From the NCBI GenBank assembly GCA_949825045.1, contig OX463820.1, positions 3,918,501 through 3,982,500 on the forward strand: a DNA stretch of 64,000 nt. The letters run 5' to 3'. Below the pieces are notes generated by a model. That model did not search any database, was not told where the DNA came from, and saw only the letters and a program-made list of their open reading frames with translations. This document shows positions 41,963 through 52,439 of this stretch, piece by piece; within the stretch, counting starts at the first letter, position 1; every line of letters begins with the position of its first letter. The translations under genes were made by a program, and so were the position numbers. This stretch comes from Argyresthia goedartella (Eukaryota; Arthropoda; Insecta; Lepidoptera; Argyresthiidae).

Positions 41963-44275
41963 ATGGGTGGGTGCTGGGACTGTTCGACAAGCACGCACCA
42001 ATGAAAAAGGTCAGGGTCAAACATCTCCCTGCCCCATGGTTGACCGACTCCATCAAGCGTTTAATGGCAAAAAGAAACCGTGCGAAAGGGCGATATAAGC
42101 GAGACTCAACCAACGAAAATCTTCTAACTTTCAAACGCCTCCGTAATCTGTGCAACCGCATGTGCCGCGATGCCAAGCGATGACACATCCATGAGCGTAT
42201 AGAGATGTACGCCCCAGCTCAGGTCTGGAAGTTCCTTAAAACCATTGGTGTTGGCAAGTCCCAGGAATCCTCTTCAGTTAATGTCGATCTCAACGGTCTC
42301 AACCAGTTCTTCTCTTCTCCCCCCGTCGTGATGGACCCTGCCGCTAAGGAGGCAACCCTTCGTCGTCTACGGCTAAAGGCTGTAGTCTGCACCTCACCGT
42401 TCAACTTCAGCTTCGTTGGAATTGGCGCAGTTAGAAAGGCAGTGCTAGCTATCACATCCAAAGCTGCTGGTGGCGACAACGTCAGCCATCAAATGATCCA
42501 CAGCGTCCTTGAAGAGTTGCTTCCTCCAATTACCCACATTATCAACTTCTCTCTATCTGATAGCTCTTTTCCTAGTCTGTGGAAGAAAGCACTCGTCATC
42601 CCACTGCCCAAAAATTCCAATCCTACCTCCTTCAAAGATTATAGGCCCATATCTATCTTACCCATTCTCTCTAAGGTCCTTGAATCCATAGTTCACTCCC
42701 AACTCTCCTCCTACCTTTCATCAAACAAACTTCTTAATCCGTACCAATCTGGTTTCAGACCAGGGCATAGTACTACCACAGCACTTTTGAAAGTCAGTGA
42801 TGGCATACAGCTAGCGATGGATCAGAAGTTGGCAAGGGTGCTAGCCCTGCTTGACTTCAGCAATGCCTTCAACTGCGTCGATTTTGACATCCTTGTCGCA
42901 ATATTGAGCTCACTGAATGTGTCCTTCCACGCTGCTAACTGGTTCGACTCATACCTGAGAGGTCGTCAGCAACGAATTAAATCTGAAGAGACTGAAACTC
43001 AATGGTGTGATCTTTCCTCAGGAGTGCCTCAAGGTGGTATTCTCACTCCTCTTCTATTTTCAGTCTTCATAAACTCCATCTCCGACGTCCTCTCTTCTTC
43101 GAATCATCTGTATGCAGATGATCTCCAAATTTATCGCCACTTTTCGCCCTGCGATGTAGCTTCATCTGTAGAGACACTGAATGCTGACCTCGAGAATGTG
43201 AAAGACTGGGCCTCATCATACGGGCTATTGGTAAACCCGACCAAATCACAAGCCATGATTTTAGGAACCAGGCACACTCTTTCCTTATTACAAAAGCCCA
43301 TTGTTCCTGTATCGTACAATGGCATCACAATAGAGTTTACTGACAAAGCCAAAAACCTCGGGGTTATTTTTGACAGCCATCTGTCTTGGTCTCCACATGT
43401 CAGCGAGGTCAGCAGACGGGTCTTTGCGTCCTTCCACTCCCTCAGGCGGCTGCAGTACTTCCTGCCACGGCAGACCAAAATCACTCTTGCACAGTCCCTT
43501 CTCCTGCCGCTAATCGATTACGCCGATGTCAGTTGGGCAAGCGCGAACGAAGATCTACTGAACAAACTCGAACGACTTCAGAATCTCGGGATTTGTTTTA
43601 TCTTCGGGTTGCGCAAATTCGACCACGTTTCTCAATATCGCAAAGAGTTGGGGTGGCTAACGATTCGTCGTCGCCGAGAATTTCATATTCTTTCATATCT
43701 TTTTAATATATTGAAAAATACGCGCTACCCCAGCTACCTTCGACAGCGCTTTGAGTATCTCTTTTCAGGAGATCGGCACCGGAGATCTCACACGGTCTCA
43801 CTCTTAGCCACACCAAGGCACAACACCTCGGCGTATGAGCACACCTTCAGGTTGCAGGCGGTCCGACTGTGGAACGCACTTCCTTGCAAGATAAGAGACA
43901 GTCCCAATCTTTTTTCTTTCAAAAACCGGGTAAAAGAGCACTTCCTATCTCTTTCATGATAGTAGTTATAGTATGTATATTATTACTATATGTACAGGTT
44001 TATGTATCTATTGGTACTTATTTAGTAGTTTGGTATATATATATATATTATTTTACATATTTTATAGATATTCAATTTATTTATTTATTATTTATTATAG
44101 ATAAGTTATTTGATATTGTGCACTGCCTAGCCTTTCTTGGTAATTTTTCCTATCATGCCTTGGTTTGCTTGAAGAAATCTCTTTTTAGAGATAAGCTCGC
44201 CTTTGTACATATGTTTTCAACAAATGTAACTTTTTATTTATCTTTGTGCAATAAAGAATTATGAAATTATGAATA
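41963..44275 (+). mobile_element. LINE C: non-LTR retrotransposon, 5'-truncated
   Basis: ORF2 from its linker (APWLTDSIKRLMAKRNRAKG) through RT to a complete C-terminus and a 3' UTR containing TTGAAGAAATCTCTTTTTAG, AGATAAGCTCGCCTTTG and TGTGCAATAAAGAATTATGA. One stop at 42181 separates the linker from the main ORF in the same frame. Endonuclease absent. Confidence 0.85.
42205..43959 (+). CDS. LINE C reverse transcriptase ORF
   Basis: 584 codons, uninterrupted. RT motifs: DYRPISILPILSKVLESIV, PYQSGFRPGHSTTTALL, LLDFSNAFNCVDFDIL, SGVPQGGILTPLLF and LYADDLQIY (catalytic YADD). The C-terminal region has NLGVIFDSHLSWSPH, RRRREFHILS and FRLQAVRLWNALP. Belongs to the CR1/L2/Jockey-like group by motif style. 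The upstream part in the same frame (41953-42183) ends at TGA, so the annotated Met is unlikely to be the original start. Confidence 0.85.
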   Translation: MYAPAQVWKFLKTIGVGKSQESSSVNVDLNGLNQFFSSPPVVMDPAAKEATLRRLRLKAVVCTSPFNFSFVGIGAVRKAVLAITSKAAGGDNVSHQMIHSVLEELLPPITHIINFSLSDSSFPSLWKKALVIPLPKNSNPTSFKDYRPISILPILSKVLESIVHSQLSSYLSSNKLLNPYQSGFRPGHSTTTALLKVSDGIQLAMDQKLARVLALLDFSNAFNCVDFDILVAILSSLNVSFHAANWFDSYLRGRQQRIKSEETETQWCDLSSGVPQGGILTPLLFSVFINSISDVLSSSNHLYADDLQIYRHFSPCDVASSVETLNADLENVKDWASSYGLLVNPTKSQAMILGTRHTLSLLQKPIVPVSYNGITIEFTDKAKNLGVIFDSHLSWSPHVSEVSRRVFASFHSLRRLQYFLPRQTKITLAQSLLLPLIDYADVSWASANEDLLNKLERLQNLGICFIFGLRKFDHVSQYRKELGWLTIRRRREFHILSYLFNILKNTRYPSYLRQRFEYLFSGDRHRRSHTVSLLATPRHNTSAYEHTFRLQAVRLWNALPCKIRDSPNLFSFKNRVKEHFLSLS

Positions 44276-44896
44276 ATATCGTTCACAAGGAAAAATCATC
44301 CAGTTTTGGATGAATATAAAGTAGAATACCAACAAATGCTTTGCGAAATCCCCGCTACCCCACATATCTTCGAGAACGTTTTGAGTTTCTTTTCCCCAGG
44401 GATAGTAATCGGAGATCCCACACGGTGTCTCTCCTGGCATAACACTGCCGCCTACAAACACTCTTTTAGGTTAAGGGCAATCCGACTGTGGAACGCACTT
44501 CCCTGCACTATTAGGGATAGTCCCTCAATTTTCACTTTTAAGAAAAGATTGAAAGCGTATTTCCTTTCTCTTCCGTAATCGGTATCATATTTAAGTAAGT
44601 ATATGTATGATATTTTGTAGTTTATATATGTGCATGCTATCTAGTGTATTTTATATAGTTGAGATATACATTTTATTAGGTATATTTTATTTATATTTTA
44701 AAAGTAATTTTCGTACGTATGTATACAGTTTTATTGCGCACTAGGACTGTCCTTTTTCATAAACTCTCCTGTCTTGCCTAGGTTTGCTGGAAGAAATCTC
44801 TTTTTAGAGATAAGCTCGCCTTTGCCTATAAAATTTATTGTAACTGTCTGTTTATCTATGTTTTCTGTGCAATAAAGAATATGAATATGAATATGA
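44276..44896 (+). mobile_element. Second LINE C 3' end in tandem
   Basis: AFRLRAIRLWNALPCTIRDS-like sequence (44455-44520) and the same tail hairpin (GGAAGAAATCTCTTTTTAGA) and GCAATAAAGAATATGAATAT end. It is more diverged from LINE C than a simple duplication would be, so it is a separate insertion. Confidence 0.75.
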
Positions 44897-45505
44897 AATG
44901 CTAAGAGTTAACAACGTTAAGGAACTGGGAGTTACGTTGACTTCAGACCTAAATTATCGTTTATACTTACATAGTCAGGTCATAAGTTCTGTCACATGTG
45001 CAATATGAAATAATTTAGACATGTTTATTATTTATGTAAACATTTATATAGCAAAATGAACTTAATAAAACATAGATTCTTATGGTAATAAAGTTTATTC
45101 AAAATGACCCCCGCGATTTTGAATACAGGCCTTTATTCTGCGCGGCCAGTCGTCTATCGCAGCACGAACGAGGTCCATGTCAATATCGGCGGCTGCCTTA
45201 ATCAAGGATGCCTTGAGTGACTCCAAATCAGGATTAGGCTTTGAGCAGGCCTTTTCCTCCAAGTGTTGCCATATCTTGTAATCTAACGGACTCAAATCTG
45301 GACTGGAGGAGGGCCAGTCTTCGTGCCGGATGAAGTCGATTTCACGCGCCGCCAGCCAGTCTTGTGTGCTTTTCGCTCTATGAGCTGGCGCAGAATCTTG
45401 TTGAATACCCAGTGACTGTTATTAAACATGGTATGAGAAACAGGTTCCACAAGGTTCTTGAGGACTGTATTTTGATACACAACTGCATTCGTTTTTACGC
45501 CTTTC

Positions 45506-46408
45506 TCACAAAAAAGTTAAGCCCCAATAAGAGACTTCCAACCAAACCATGAGCGAGGATGGAAAATGACCTCGTTGGACACGCGGAATACGGTTGCTCG
45601 CTTCTTCACTGCTGTGTGCGTACACCTTATCATTTGGTTTGTTGTAGCTCTCTTCCACGGTGAAAATTTTTTCATCCGAAAAAAGAATTTCCCGATGCTT
45701 TTTTCCCGCGTACCGCTTCAACAAAGCGCGGCATCTCTTCAGTCTCAGGTCCATTAAACGAGCGTCCAAACGATGTTCTGTTTTTCTTCGATATCCCCTT
45801 AGCCCTAAGTCTTCATTTAACACCCTTTTCACCGTGGTCCTGCTTAACCCCATCTGAAGGGCCAACAGTTTCTGCTTTCGTATGGGATTTCCTTGAATTC
45901 GCGCCTTCACAGCTTTTATCACTGCTGGAGTCCTAACAGAGCGAGGGCGACCACTTCTTGACCTGTCATCTACACTCTTCCACGGGGAAAATTTTTTCAT
46001 CCGAAAACGAATTTCCCGATGCTTTTTTCCCGCGTACCGCTTCAACAAAGCGCGGCATCTCTTCAGTCTCAGGTCCATTAAACGAGCGTCCAAACGATGT
46101 CCTGTTTTTCTTCGATATGCCCTAAGCCCTAAGTCTTCATTTAACACCCTTTTCACCGTGGTCCTGCTTAACCCCATCTGAAGGGCCAACAGTTTCTGCT
46201 TACGTATGGGATTTCTTTGAATTCGCGCCTTCACAGCTTTTATCACTGCTGGAGTCCTAACAGAGCGAGGGCGACCACTTCTTGACCTGTCATCTACACT
46301 AGAGTCTTCATTGTATCGTTTTATGGTACGATAAACGAATCTTTTGGTTATATTCAAATTTTTCAGTAAGTCGAAAATCTGAATTGGCGCGTAACCGCAA
46401 CGATGCAA
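45506..46408 (-). pseudogene. maT transposase copy 2 with duplicated DNA-binding region
   Basis: A 300-codon ORF: CGYAPIQIFDLLKNLNITKR start, then SVDDRSRSGRPRSVRTPAVI ... AGKKHREI twice in tandem (units of about 315 bp; second unit from about 45970 down). Then FSDEKIFTVEESYNKPND and the DDE start. A four-base change near 45515 ends the ORF after SYWGLT. The C-terminal part (45095-45480) carries the same one-base loss before DSAPAH as copy 1. Confidence 0.85.
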
Positions 46409-46479
46409 CGCAATAACTGCGACACGGTCTTCTTTAAGTCAGTCGTCTCACGTGAGAGCTACCGTGCGCACGCGTCGCG

Positions 46480-47877
46480 ATGACCGATAACGTAATAACA
46501 ATGGATTCGTCCAATGTTCTCAAGTGCAAAAGCTGTAACATTGTTATATGTGAAGTTCTTGCTTTCATACAAAATAAACTAGACGTCATGGATGTGGAAA
46601 GCTTAGTTCGTGTGTGTAAAACCGCTTTTTCGGAGGCGGACCTGAAAACGGCCAAGAATCTTTTGTTTGACTCGGTGGCGACAAACAAGAGAAAAATAAC
46701 TCGGAAGCGGGACGGCAAGTCTGGGCGAGATCTCGAGGACATAATTAATTTGATGACAGACGTGGATGCGAATCATGTGGACATTCCGATCTTTGTTGCC
46801 AAAGACCTGCAGAAGTTGCCACCGGTCACTTTCGATCATGTGGATGTGACAAGGTTGCTCAAGGACATTGTGATCTTGCAAAGTGAATTACGTGCGGTTA
46901 AAGAAACTTATGTTACTGAGGAGCAGTTGATGAAGGTGCAAAACGATCTGGAAAACCTAAAAATGGCATCTATAGCGAATAATTTCGATGGAAATACTTT
47001 TGTGAATGTGAACCGCAGACGAGGTGCATACATTTCGGATAGCTACAACAACAATCTTGACAGTGGCCCGATGGGTTTTGTCGAAACAACGCTTCCTTTT
47101 TCAAATTCAAATTTAAAACCAACGTTGTTGACGCCGAGCAATGTAGGTAACGGAGGCGGCGGTGTCGGTGATTCGTCAGGATGTCAATTGTCTCTCTCTG
47201 CCGCCACGAAATCTCAATCGGCTGTCTCATTCGCGTGCGCGCAAACGCAAGGTGCAAGCCAACTTGTCAGCGCGACTCAACCGATTAGCGCGGTGATAAA
47301 CAAAGATGATAGTGTTTGTGTTTCCGTGGATGCAAATATTGCAAATGCTCCTCCTTTATGTTCGGCTCAGCTGGAGCTGATAGGTGCCGAGCAATGCAAT
47401 GCTTTACCATCTCAAAGTAAGAGTCAACCAACACTAGCTGAAGTAGTAAAGATGACAAAATGCAACGAAAATAAAAATGAAGGCGAGTGGACTCGAGTTG
47501 AACGTCGTAACAAAAACCACAAGCGTTATTCCGGAATGATAGGAAAGGCACCTGTGGATCCCAACTCCAAGTTTAGAGCTGCAGTGACCATGATTCCGCT
47601 ATTCGTAACAAATGTTGCCAAGGATGCAACTGTTGAAGATGTCATAGAGTACATTTTCAAGAAAACTCAGGTGGTTGTCAAGATGGAAAAAATTACATTG
47701 AAAAAGAAAAGAAATTATTGTGCTTACAAAGTGTATGTACCGAAAACCAAAGTCGCACTTTTTCTAAACGATGAATACACTTGGCCTATGGACATAGAAT
47801 TTAAGCGATTTATTCGCTACAAGAAGTCACACACTCCCAATGGCTCACTCAAAGAAATATCAGATCCTCAACTATAA
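46480..47877 (+). CDS. LINE E ORF1 protein
   Basis: 465 codons. N-terminal region with CKSCNIVICEVLAFIQNKLD and DLEDIINLMTDVDANHVDIP, a predicted coiled coil near 125-155 (ELRAVKETYVTEEQLMKVQN), a low-complexity Ser/Gly/Gln middle, and a C-terminal RRM-like domain (VTNVAKDATVEDVIEYIF, YCAYKVYVPKTK, WPMDIEFKRF). ORF1 proteins of this kind bind the element RNA and act in the ribonucleoprotein; that is inferred. Overlaps ORF2 by 38 bases. Confidence 0.85.
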   Translation: MTDNVITMDSSNVLKCKSCNIVICEVLAFIQNKLDVMDVESLVRVCKTAFSEADLKTAKNLLFDSVATNKRKITRKRDGKSGRDLEDIINLMTDVDANHVDIPIFVAKDLQKLPPVTFDHVDVTRLLKDIVILQSELRAVKETYVTEEQLMKVQNDLENLKMASIANNFDGNTFVNVNRRRGAYISDSYNNNLDSGPMGFVETTLPFSNSNLKPTLLTPSNVGNGGGGVGDSSGCQLSLSAATKSQSAVSFACAQTQGASQLVSATQPISAVINKDDSVCVSVDANIANAPPLCSAQLELIGAEQCNALPSQSKSQPTLAEVVKMTKCNENKNEGEWTRVERRNKNHKRYSGMIGKAPVDPNSKFRAAVTMIPLFVTNVAKDATVEDVIEYIFKKTQVVVKMEKITLKKKRNYCAYKVYVPKTKVALFLNDEYTWPMDIEFKRFIRYKKSHTPNGSLKEISDPQL

Positions 47878-50740
47878 TGAGAAAAAGAATGATGGTCACC
47901 CTACTGCGGACGAGCCGAATTGCAAACTTGCAAGTTTCAACTGTCAGGCTGTGAAGAGCAGTGTGGATCATGTCAGAATGCTGTGTCTTACGTCAGATAT
48001 AGTGGCCCTTCAGGAGATGTGGCTGATGCCCTATGATATCCCGTATCTCAGTACTATTCATCCAGACTTCGCAACGACTGGAGTATCAGCGGTGGATGCC
48101 GGAGCTGGTATCCTGCGAGGTAGGCCTTTCGGTGGTGTCGCAATTTTGTGGAGGAAGTCTGCTTTCGAGTCGGTTACGGTGATAGAGTGTAAAAGTGTGC
48201 GGCTGGCTGCCATTCAGTGTAAAGTGAAAAACCAGTCTTTTCTATTATTCTCAGTGTATATGCCCACAGATTGCACTAATAACCTACCAGAGTTTACTGA
48301 GTGTCTTTCTGAAATGCATGCCATCATAGAGAACAGCAATGTAGCAACAGTGTACATGTTAGGGGACTTCAATGCTCATCCTGGTGAGTTGTTTTGTAAT
48401 GATTTGTTACAATTTTGTGCTGAACAATTGTGGTTATGCGCTGACTTTGAAGTTTTAGGTTTAGACTCTGATAACTACACTTATATCAGTGATGCCCACG
48501 GCTGCAAGAGGTGGCTTGACCATTGTATAGTTACCGGAGTTGCTTTGCAATCAATAACTAAGGTCAGGATATGTTATGATGTGTCTTGGTCAGATCACAT
48601 TCCGATGGAAATAACTTGTAACTTTAGTGTGCTGCCGCGTAGTGTTAGCTCATCTAATGTTAAACAAAATAAGGTTCACTGGGGTGTGAGGGATACCGAG
48701 CAAATAAACCTTTTTAGAAATTTATGTAATTTAAAATTGAAAGAGATCAACTTCCCCAGTGAACTTAGTAAATGTTGTGATATGATGTGTAGCAATTTAG
48801 AACACAGGCAAATAATTAATAATATGTATAATAGCATAGTTGATATTCTTTGTGAGGCGGCTTTTTCCAGTCACAGTGTAAATAGCAACTGTAATTCTAA
48901 TTTTTTGAGGAAAAAATCCTACATAACAGGTTGGAATAAATATGTGAAACAGGCTCATGGTGAAGCCAGGCTTTGTTTTCGAAATTGGGTCTTACATAAT
49001 AAGCCGGAATCTGGTCATATATATGATCTAATGAAAAATTCCAGAAAGATTTTTAAATCGAAGCTTAAGTGGTGTCAAAAGAATTCGGAACAAATAAAAA
49101 TGGATATTCTTGCCACCAGCCATAATGCAAAAGATTTTTCAAAATTCTGGAAAGAAACAAATAAATTAAATCCTAAGCCTGGTCATCCAGTGACTGTTAA
49201 TGGTTTGTCTGACCACCATGAAATAGCAAACTTGTTTAAAAATAATTTCCGTGTTGTTTCTGATCTTTCCAGTAACACTGACTCATCCAGTGACACTCCG
49301 GTGTCCGGCACCCGGACTAGCGCTGATACTGGTGACAAACCCTTGCGTTTTACATACAATCAAGTAATGTTAACTATTAGAGATATGAAGCGGGGTAAGT
49401 CACCAGGACATGATGGTCTGAGTGTCGAGCACCTGAAGTGCGCTGGTGTACACCTACCTAGGGTGCTTAAAATGTTTTTTAACTTTTGTGTGGGACACTC
49501 TTACCTGCCTGAAAATTTAATGAAAACTATAGTAGTACCAATTATTAAAAATAGAACGGGAGACGCTTCTGACAAGGATAATTACAGACCAATATCCTTA
49601 GCAACTGCTGTGGCTAAGGTGCTGGACGGTTTGCTTGATTGTCAACTTGATAAACATCTTCACATACATGATGCCCAGTTCGGGTTTAGGCCCGGACTGT
49701 CCACTGAAAGTGCAATTCTGGCTCTCAAGCAGACCGTCCGGTACTATACTGACAGGAAAACACACATCTATGCATGTTTTCTTGACTTGTCAAAGGCTTT
49801 TGATCTTGTATCGTATGATATACTATGGAATAAGCTAACTCACACAGGACTACCGACTGAGTTGGTTTACATTTTTAAATTTTGGTATCAAAATCAAACT
49901 AATGCAGTAAAATGGGTGAGTTCGCTTAGCAATTCATATAGCCTTGAGTGCGGGGTCAGGCAGGGCGGACTTACATCTCCCAAGTTATTCAATCTTTACA
50001 TCAATCAGCTGATCGGGGAGCTCAGCAACACCGGTATTGGATGCTCAATCGATGGCACAATCGTTAATAACATATCTTATGCTGATGATATGGTGTTGCT
50101 GAGTCCCTCGGTCAAGGCCCTTAGAAAACTTTTACATGTCTGTGAGTCCTACGCTGTTACACACGGGCTCAGGTATAATGTGAAGAAAAGTGAGTTGATG
50201 GTGTTTCATTCAGGGACTAAACCTCCTGATAAGGATCCGGTTGTGTCATTGTGTGGAGCACCTCTCAAGCGGGTTCCACATTTCAAGTACCTGGGTCACG
50301 TGGTCACGGAGGGGCTCGTAGATGACATTGATATTGAAAGGGAGCGCAGGGCGATGGCGGTCCGATGTAATATGCTGGCCCGCAGGTTTGCGAAGTGTAC
50401 AAGGGCTGTCAAATTGACACTTTTCAGAGCATTTTGTCAGTCCTTCTACACTGGTGGCTTGTGGGTCAGCTATACGCGGAGAGCCTACAGCGCCCTGCGC
50501 GTCCAATATAATAATGCGCTGAGAATACTGTTGGGGCTGCCGCGATACTGCAGCGCCTCGGCTATGTTTGCCGAAGCTAGGATTGAGGATTTCTTTGCAA
50601 TAATGAGAAAGAGGATTGCCTCGTTAAGAAACCGCCTTTTCGGCAGCTCCAACACTATCCTCAGCACTCTGGCTGGGAAGCTGGACAGCCCTATGTTGAA
50701 GTACTGGATGGATGTGCACCTTCGCAGTAACAAACCATAA
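47840..50740 (+). CDS. LINE E ORF2: endonuclease-reverse transcriptase
   Basis: 966 codons. Endonuclease about residues 30-265 (LASFNCQAVKSSVDHVRM, EMWLMPYDIPYLS, MLGDFNAHPG, SWSDHIPME) with the expected Asn, Glu, Asp and Asp-His residues. RT about 500-790 (MKRGKSPGHDGLSVEHLK, YRPISLATAVAKVLD, FGFRPGLSTESA, FLDLSKAFDLVSYDIL, GVRQGGLTSPKLF, SYADDMVLL) with intact YADD. The C-terminal region is LRILLGLPRYCSASAMFAEA. The start at 47840 overlaps ORF1 in a different frame. Clade uncertain. Confidence 0.9.
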   Translation: MAHSKKYQILNYNEKKNDGHPTADEPNCKLASFNCQAVKSSVDHVRMLCLTSDIVALQEMWLMPYDIPYLSTIHPDFATTGVSAVDAGAGILRGRPFGGVAILWRKSAFESVTVIECKSVRLAAIQCKVKNQSFLLFSVYMPTDCTNNLPEFTECLSEMHAIIENSNVATVYMLGDFNAHPGELFCNDLLQFCAEQLWLCADFEVLGLDSDNYTYISDAHGCKRWLDHCIVTGVALQSITKVRICYDVSWSDHIPMEITCNFSVLPRSVSSSNVKQNKVHWGVRDTEQINLFRNLCNLKLKEINFPSELSKCCDMMCSNLEHRQIINNMYNSIVDILCEAAFSSHSVNSNCNSNFLRKKSYITGWNKYVKQAHGEARLCFRNWVLHNKPESGHIYDLMKNSRKIFKSKLKWCQKNSEQIKMDILATSHNAKDFSKFWKETNKLNPKPGHPVTVNGLSDHHEIANLFKNNFRVVSDLSSNTDSSSDTPVSGTRTSADTGDKPLRFTYNQVMLTIRDMKRGKSPGHDGLSVEHLKCAGVHLPRVLKMFFNFCVGHSYLPENLMKTIVVPIIKNRTGDASDKDNYRPISLATAVAKVLDGLLDCQLDKHLHIHDAQFGFRPGLSTESAILALKQTVRYYTDRKTHIYACFLDLSKAFDLVSYDILWNKLTHTGLPTELVYIFKFWYQNQTNAVKWVSSLSNSYSLECGVRQGGLTSPKLFNLYINQLIGELSNTGIGCSIDGTIVNNISYADDMVLLSPSVKALRKLLHVCESYAVTHGLRYNVKKSELMVFHSGTKPPDKDPVVSLCGAPLKRVPHFKYLGHVVTEGLVDDIDIERERRAMAVRCNMLARRFAKCTRAVKLTLFRAFCQSFYTGGLWVSYTRRAYSALRVQYNNALRILLGLPRYCSASAMFAEARIEDFFAIMRKRIASLRNRLFGSSNTILSTLAGKLDSPMLKYWMDVHLRSNKP

Positions 50741-51120
50741 ATTATAATCATATTTTAGGACGATGTTTTGTGTGTGTGAGAGGGTGTGTGTGACTGTGTG
50801 AGCAGGGTGTGAGTGTGGGTGTTATTTATTATTCAAGGATGATGGATGATGTATTTAGTTTAATTTTAAACTTTTTTATAATGATAAAATAATATCTACC
50901 TATGGATGTATATGTGTCAAAATGTATGCTATCTGAAATAAATATTTTGAATTGAATTGAATTTAAGTGTCCACTCCATATTTAAAAATGAGGAAAATTC
51001 TAAAAAGTACACATTTTTATTTTCATGAAAAATTCGAAATTCGAATTCAATAAACTTTTTTGTGGCCAGCGTTCTAAATTCAAAAGTTTTTATTGTGTGA
51101 CAGAACTTATGACCTGACTG

Positions 51121-52439
51121 CACAGACTTGAATAGTAGGGACAAGGCACGGAGCGCTTGAAAGTGTCGCTACAAAAACAGTACAAAATCGGGAAAATTGG
51201 ACTGTTTGCAATCAGTCGCGCTTGGACGGTGACAGCCGATTGACATATCGGCAGAAAAAACAAAAATGGTGACCTGCGACGTAAAAGGTGTAAATCATAC
51301 CCAAATCGCAAAACACAAAAACAGGGAGTGTCGTATCACAAGTAAATATTATATTTTCAATTACTATTGGCTTTAAATTGATTATCTATAAAATATTGTT
51401 CTCGAAAAAATCCTCAAACGAAAATCAACCATTCGACTGACGTAACTTTGTAGCGACGCGCGACGCACAGTGAAACTGCCCGCTTCCTATATTTGAAAAA
51501 CGATCCGATTTGGTTATTTTTCTATTCGTAATGTCAAGATTACTATTCGTAATGTCATTAGATTACTATTCGTAATGTCATTTGGTTACCCCCCCCCCCC
51601 TAACTAATTCATAACTTTTTCTATGATTAGGTAGGTAGGTAGGTATCAAAATCAAGATCTTAAATTCCAAGTCACGCTACTAATGTGTATCTGTGAGCTT
51701 ACATCCTCTTTCATAATTTAACGGCAAAGACAAAAATTAATATGCCTATTTAATTATGTTTTAACTTTTTATTAATTAAACATGAGCTAATTGCGTGAGT
51801 CCTCGCCCCTTGAGTAAAATTTTAGCTAGATATATTTCTACTCCTAATCACCGATTAAAAGTCACCGGGTATTTGAGAGTTATCCGTAGATCAACTTTCC
51901 TAATATTGTGTCTATACACCACAAATCGGAACGTGACCGACCGTGACGCCGTTACAATTTTTCGTACTGTCTTGGTTCCGACGAATTCCGACAGGGGCGC
52001 TGTTTTTCTTAGCCTCAAAATGGTAAGAAATTTAGTACGGGAAGGCCTATCCTTAGTATTTATATCGATGCCTGACTGTGTACATTGAGGGTATTTGTAT
52101 CAAAGCATATCGGAATCTTGGTTTAATCTTGCGTACGGGACGGGTACAACGCTAGGCCCACGAGCTTTTCAGAATTTCGAACGTCTTGAAAAGCCAGAGC
52201 GCTACAGTGCGATGCTGCGTTGTACCACACGGGGTTATCACCGGTCACATTGACAATTCATCGTCTGAATAGCCCGTGGGGTACAGGGCCTGCTTTTCGT
52301 GAATTAGCTACTGGTCAAAAAACAACAACAACAACGCGCTATTGTATTTCCTTATTTTAGTAATTTAAAATGTGTACTTCTTATAGATCAAGTTCGTTCA
52401 AGTTACGGCCCATTTTCCAGACAGACAATCTTCATATAA
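51121..52439. other. Gene-poor stretch; possible first exon near 51266
   Basis: Contains a 13-base C run at about 51588-51600 preceded by three copies of TTACTATTCGTAATGTCA, and short ORFs without recognisable domains (for example 51795-52088). See the possible exon at 51266. Confidence 0.4.
51266..51328 (+). CDS. Possible THAP-like first exon fragment
   Basis: ATG in a good context (AAAAATGG) opens MVTCDVKGVNHTQIAKHKN RECRIT..., then a donor-like A|GTAAAT. The M-V-x-C start with basic residues recalls the N-terminus of THAP zinc fingers, but one expected cysteine is missing. No later exon was found. It could be a decayed fragment or chance. Confidence 0.2.

Larger units (their letters stand above)
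46440..50961 (+). mobile_element. LINE E: full-length non-LTR retrotransposon
   Basis: 4,522 bp inserted in maT copy 2. Flanked by a TTTAAGT duplication (46433-46439 and 50962-50968); copy 1 of maT shows the empty site. Starts CAGTCGTCTCACGTGAGAGC and ends in TTTTGAATTGAATTGAA. Two overlapping ORFs, both intact, so the element may still be active or very young. Confidence 0.93.
44970..51120 (-). mobile_element. maT-type element, copy 2, interrupted by LINE E
   Basis: Left end CATAGTCAGGTCATAAGTTC preceded by TA; right end GACAGAACTTATGACCTGAC TG, without the outer bases and TA seen in copy 1. LINE E (46440-50961) splits it. The transposase region contains a tandem internal duplication. Outside these changes it is very close to copy 1. 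Confidence 0.85.

Noticed and set aside
51795..52088. 97-codon plus-strand ORF
   Set aside because: No recognisable motif, no splice or promoter context, and low-complexity neighbours.
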